24,248 nt of DNA, from NCBI GenBank assembly GCA_014825775.1, contig MVAQ01000281.1, positions 1-24,248 of the forward strand, given 5' to 3'. Positions 21,871 to 24,248 of this stretch are shown in pieces (position 1 is the first letter of the stretch; every line of letters begins with the position of its first letter). Both the position numbers and the translations under genes were made by a program. This DNA is from Krasilnikovozyma curviuscula. Its lineage: Eukaryota; Basidiomycota; Tremellomycetes; Cystofilobasidiales; Mrakiaceae. The notes beneath the pieces were generated by a model. The model worked only from the letters and a program-made list of their open reading frames with translations. It was not told the DNA's origin and made no database searches.

Positions 21871-21967
21871 GACCGACCGGTCTGGTTGCACTATTTAACT
21901 GTCACCCACTATCTCTCTTTACTTTTTTTTCTCGTTTGCTCTTGATTTCCCCTCTCAGGACAGTGCG
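21871..21967 (+). promoter_or_regulatory. Promoter-proximal region of the chitin deacetylase gene
   Basis: GACCGACCGGTC (21871-21882) is a CCG-containing partial palindrome, about 90 nt before the ATG. A related GACCGATC sits about 40 nt further upstream. A CT-rich tract (about 21907-21957) leads to the start codon, as expected around a fungal transcription start site. The CCG/CGG content would suit a zinc-cluster regulator, but this is only suggestive. Confidence 0.35.
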
Positions 21968-23817
21968 ATGCCTCCAGTAAAAATATCCCTTACCTTGATC
22001 AGCGCGGCTGCCACACTATTCACAAGCACCGCAGAAGCGCACGCTGGATGTCATGGACAAGAGCTCACTTTGAGGAAAAATCTGGGCATGACAGGGCTTC
22101 CGTTCAAAAGAGATGTTTCCACTCCTGAAGCAACTCAGGCCGCGATTCAAGGTTCGTTGAGCTGATTCCTGGTCCTACGTTAGCTTTCCCATGGAGCCAT
22201 CAGCAAACTTTGTCAAGATTTTTTATCTCACTTTCTAGCTGCAGACTTTATACTAAAATCTTTTTTTTTTCTACATCTAATACCTATGCTACAGGAGCTG
22301 GCAACGAGTGCAATCCGTATAACTTCGACTACTCGGGCGTCTTTCTACCTGCCGCAGGGGCGATTGCTTCTCTTGTCAATGGAGATGCCAACGCTGCAGC
22401 TCTCTTCTCCACCATCGACGCTGCTGTGAAAGCGAAGCTTCCAAATATTCAACCGAGAGGAACGCCAACGGGTAATTTCGGTGCGTTACTCGCCTTCCCA
22501 TCTTTCGGTGGTCTTCCCAAGCCACTTGGCGGTCTCGATCGTTGGTGACTAACTCTACTGAGTTCCTTTTTCTTCAGCTGGTGTAACCTATTCACCAACT
22601 AGCGATGTTTGTTGGTGGACATGGGATCAGTGTCTGACTCCCAGCAACTGGACTGGTTTAGCGAGCGACACTTTCACGGTTCCTGAGGTAAGCGTCAACC
22701 CATGCGTTCTAAGAATCAATTAAGTAGGTTCATTTCTATGCGTTTCTACTTCTTAGCCAAACACCTATGGATTGACCTACGACGATGGTCCTCTCTGTAA
22801 TCATAACGAATTCTACAACCTTCTCTCCTCGCTCAACCAAAAGGCGACCATGTTTTACATCGGAACAAACGTCTGGAGTTGGCCGCTCCAAGCTCAGCGT
22901 GCTGCAGTAGATGGGCATGAGATTGGGATCCATACTTGGAGTCATCCGTACTTGACATCACTGTCAAACGAGCAAGTTTTCGCGGAACTGTACTACTGTA
23001 TTCAGGTCATAAAAAAGGTGGCTGGTGTTACACCAAAGGCTTTCAGGCCGCCTTATGGTGATCCATTTCTGATTACGTGCTTTCAGTGATTCACCGAACT
23101 GACGACAGCGTGACTGTTCTATTCATAGGTGATATTGACAACAGAGTTCGAATGATCGCGTCAATGCTTAACCTGACTTCTATACTCTGGTCTGACGATA
23201 CTGTGAGTTTCACAGCAGCTCCCACCTTTTTTGTAAGTGCTCTGAGATGTTCTTTGTCTCAGTCGGACTATACCCTGGATTCCGGCGCCTCTATCTCAGC
23301 GATCGACTCAAACTACCAAGCAATTATTAACCAGAAGAACTCTGGTCAATACAACACAGGCAACAGCCCTATCGTGCTCTCACACGAAATTTCTACTAAT
23401 ACTGTCACTGAAGCCATGGGGTGGCTACCAAAGATTCGAGCCGCATTCGACCACGTTGTGCCCATATCCGTTGCGTTCAACCTAACGAACCCGTACGCGG
23501 AGACCGATATTGTGTTTCCTACCTTTGCACAGTATATTGCCGGACTCACCAACTCGTCAGTGCTTTCTGCCAACAATTCTTACTCCTCAGGGCCTTCAGC
23601 TACGCCCTCGATGTTTGGATCAGCATCATCAGTTTCGGCGTTGATCTCTGCTTCGAAGCAGAGGATGAGCGCGTCAGGAGTAGCAATTGCAGCAGCTGCT
23701 AGTTCTTCTCCTGTAACGAGTTCAACCACTAAGATTGCTAGCGAGGGTAAGAGAGATATGCGGGTAAAGTTTGCGGGTGTGGTTGTTGTCGTGTTTTCGG
23801 CGTTTGCGCTGGTTTAA
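21968..23817 (+). CDS. GPI-anchored polysaccharide (chitin) deacetylase, NodB family
   Basis: Six exons: 21968-22151, 22295-22480, 22578-22687, 22757-23057, 23129-23202 and 23263-23817. They total 1410 nt (469 aa). Residues 1 to about 24 form a signal peptide ending near AEA. The NodB (carbohydrate esterase 4) domain shows TYDDGP (167-172, catalytic base and metal Asp), HTWSHP (219-224, metal His pair), RPPYGD (257-262), DTSDY (284-288) and IVLSHE (322-327). All five motif positions are filled, with Tyr in place of the usual Phe in motif 1 and Tyr for Trp in motif 4. The tail is Ser/Ala-rich and ends in a short hydrophobic stretch after a basic GKRDMR, typical of a GPI attachment signal. The enzyme is expected to remove acetyl groups from chitin GlcNAc at the cell surface, giving chitosan. 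Polysaccharides other than chitin are possible substrates. Confidence 0.92.
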
Positions 23818-24248
23818 GCAGTCTCATTACTCTCCTTGGTAAATATTTTCTGTGCATAACTTCATCTAATTTGTTCATTGATTTGTAACTTTGAATTTAG
23901 TAAGGTCTGTATATCATCGTTGTCAAAGAATCTTGGTGCCTTCAACAAGCACATACCCTTCACTACATTCAATTGCGATCGAGAAAAAAAAAAATCATCT
24001 GACGCGTTGCAAGGCCATTTCTCTCACATTGTATTCTCTAAACATTCTCCAGCATTGATAATTCTTTTATGTGCGTACAAACTGAAGAGAACAGAAGACA
24101 TGGAGGACAAGCAGACAGATTATTCTTTATTTTATTTTAGTGTAGTTCCAAATTAGGTTTGAGATGCAGAATGGTGAAGAAGCCAATTAATGTAATTTTT
24201 AGGAGAGTATACAGAGAATTCCTCAATGAGAGCCGGTGATGCGAATGC
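23818..24248. other. 3' flank of the chitin deacetylase gene
   Basis: These 431 nt are AT-rich and hold the deacetylase 3' UTR. An 11-nt A run lies near 23986-23996. An open frame of about 92 codons (23878-24156, plus) starts with a non-ATG codon and has no motif, so I regard it as noncoding. Confidence 0.45.

Larger units (their letters stand above)
20066..21967. other. 1.9-kb stretch without a convincing gene
   Basis: The left end holds the PLD-like gene's promoter and 5' UTR (CT-rich on the minus strand at 20066-20160). The right end holds the deacetylase promoter. Between them, open frames of 60-80 codons occur on both strands (for example 20260-20460 minus and 20316-20525 plus). None shows a family motif, a long exon chain or clear protein-like composition. 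A 17-nt T run lies at 21584-21600. I see no terminal repeats, transposase or reverse-transcriptase remnant. An unannotated noncoding RNA or a fast-evolving small gene remains possible. Confidence 0.45.

Noticed and set aside
1..24248. CRISPR array, rRNA, transposon terminal repeats or viral genes
   Set aside because: I saw no regularly spaced repeats, no rRNA-like blocks, and no transposase, integrase or reverse-transcriptase motifs in reading the window by eye.

Overview
The window is nuclear DNA of a fungus, most likely a basidiomycete (Agaricomycotina). The genes are split by many short GT-AG introns, mostly 55-120 nt. The proteins are fungal types: a Zn2Cys6 regulator, a GPI-anchored chitin deacetylase and a phospholipase D-like protein. 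Promoters are CT-rich, and there are no operons or Shine-Dalgarno sites. The dense small introns would fit a tremellomycete-like yeast, but that placement is only a guess. I joined exons by hand from splice sites, reading frame and family motifs. For five of the seven genes the joined coding length is an exact multiple of three, which supports those models. The other two (14043-15310 and the PLD-like gene) each have at least one uncertain splice.

Left part (1-8.7 kb). A minus-strand gene (699-3307) encodes a 689-residue fusion of N-acetylmuramic acid 6-phosphate etherase (MurQ, SIS fold) and a BadF/BadG-type amino-sugar kinase (MurK/NAGK-like). This is a two-step bacterial peptidoglycan-sugar salvage module in one fungal protein. 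It diverges from a Zn2Cys6 / fungal-specific transcription factor gene (4114-6572, +) across an 806-nt promoter region. That region carries several perfect inverted repeats and a repeated TCACGGGTGAG element. A class I/II PLP-dependent aminotransferase (6844-8677, +) follows. The divergent regulator, the catabolic fusion and the aminotransferase could form a small catabolic locus, but this is inference.

Middle part (8.7-15.3 kb). Two plus-strand genes encode proteins I do not recognise. One is a 1276-residue, Ser/Pro/Gln-rich, mostly disordered protein with charged coiled-coil stretches. The other is about 362 residues with a basic N-terminus.

Right part (15.6-24.2 kb). A long minus-strand gene with at least 15 exons encodes a PLD-superfamily protein with two intact HKD motifs separated by a large insertion. 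A stretch of about 1.9 kb without a convincing gene follows. It leads to a secreted, GPI-anchored polysaccharide (chitin) deacetylase (21968-23817, +). No rRNA, convincing tRNA, CRISPR array or intact mobile element was seen.
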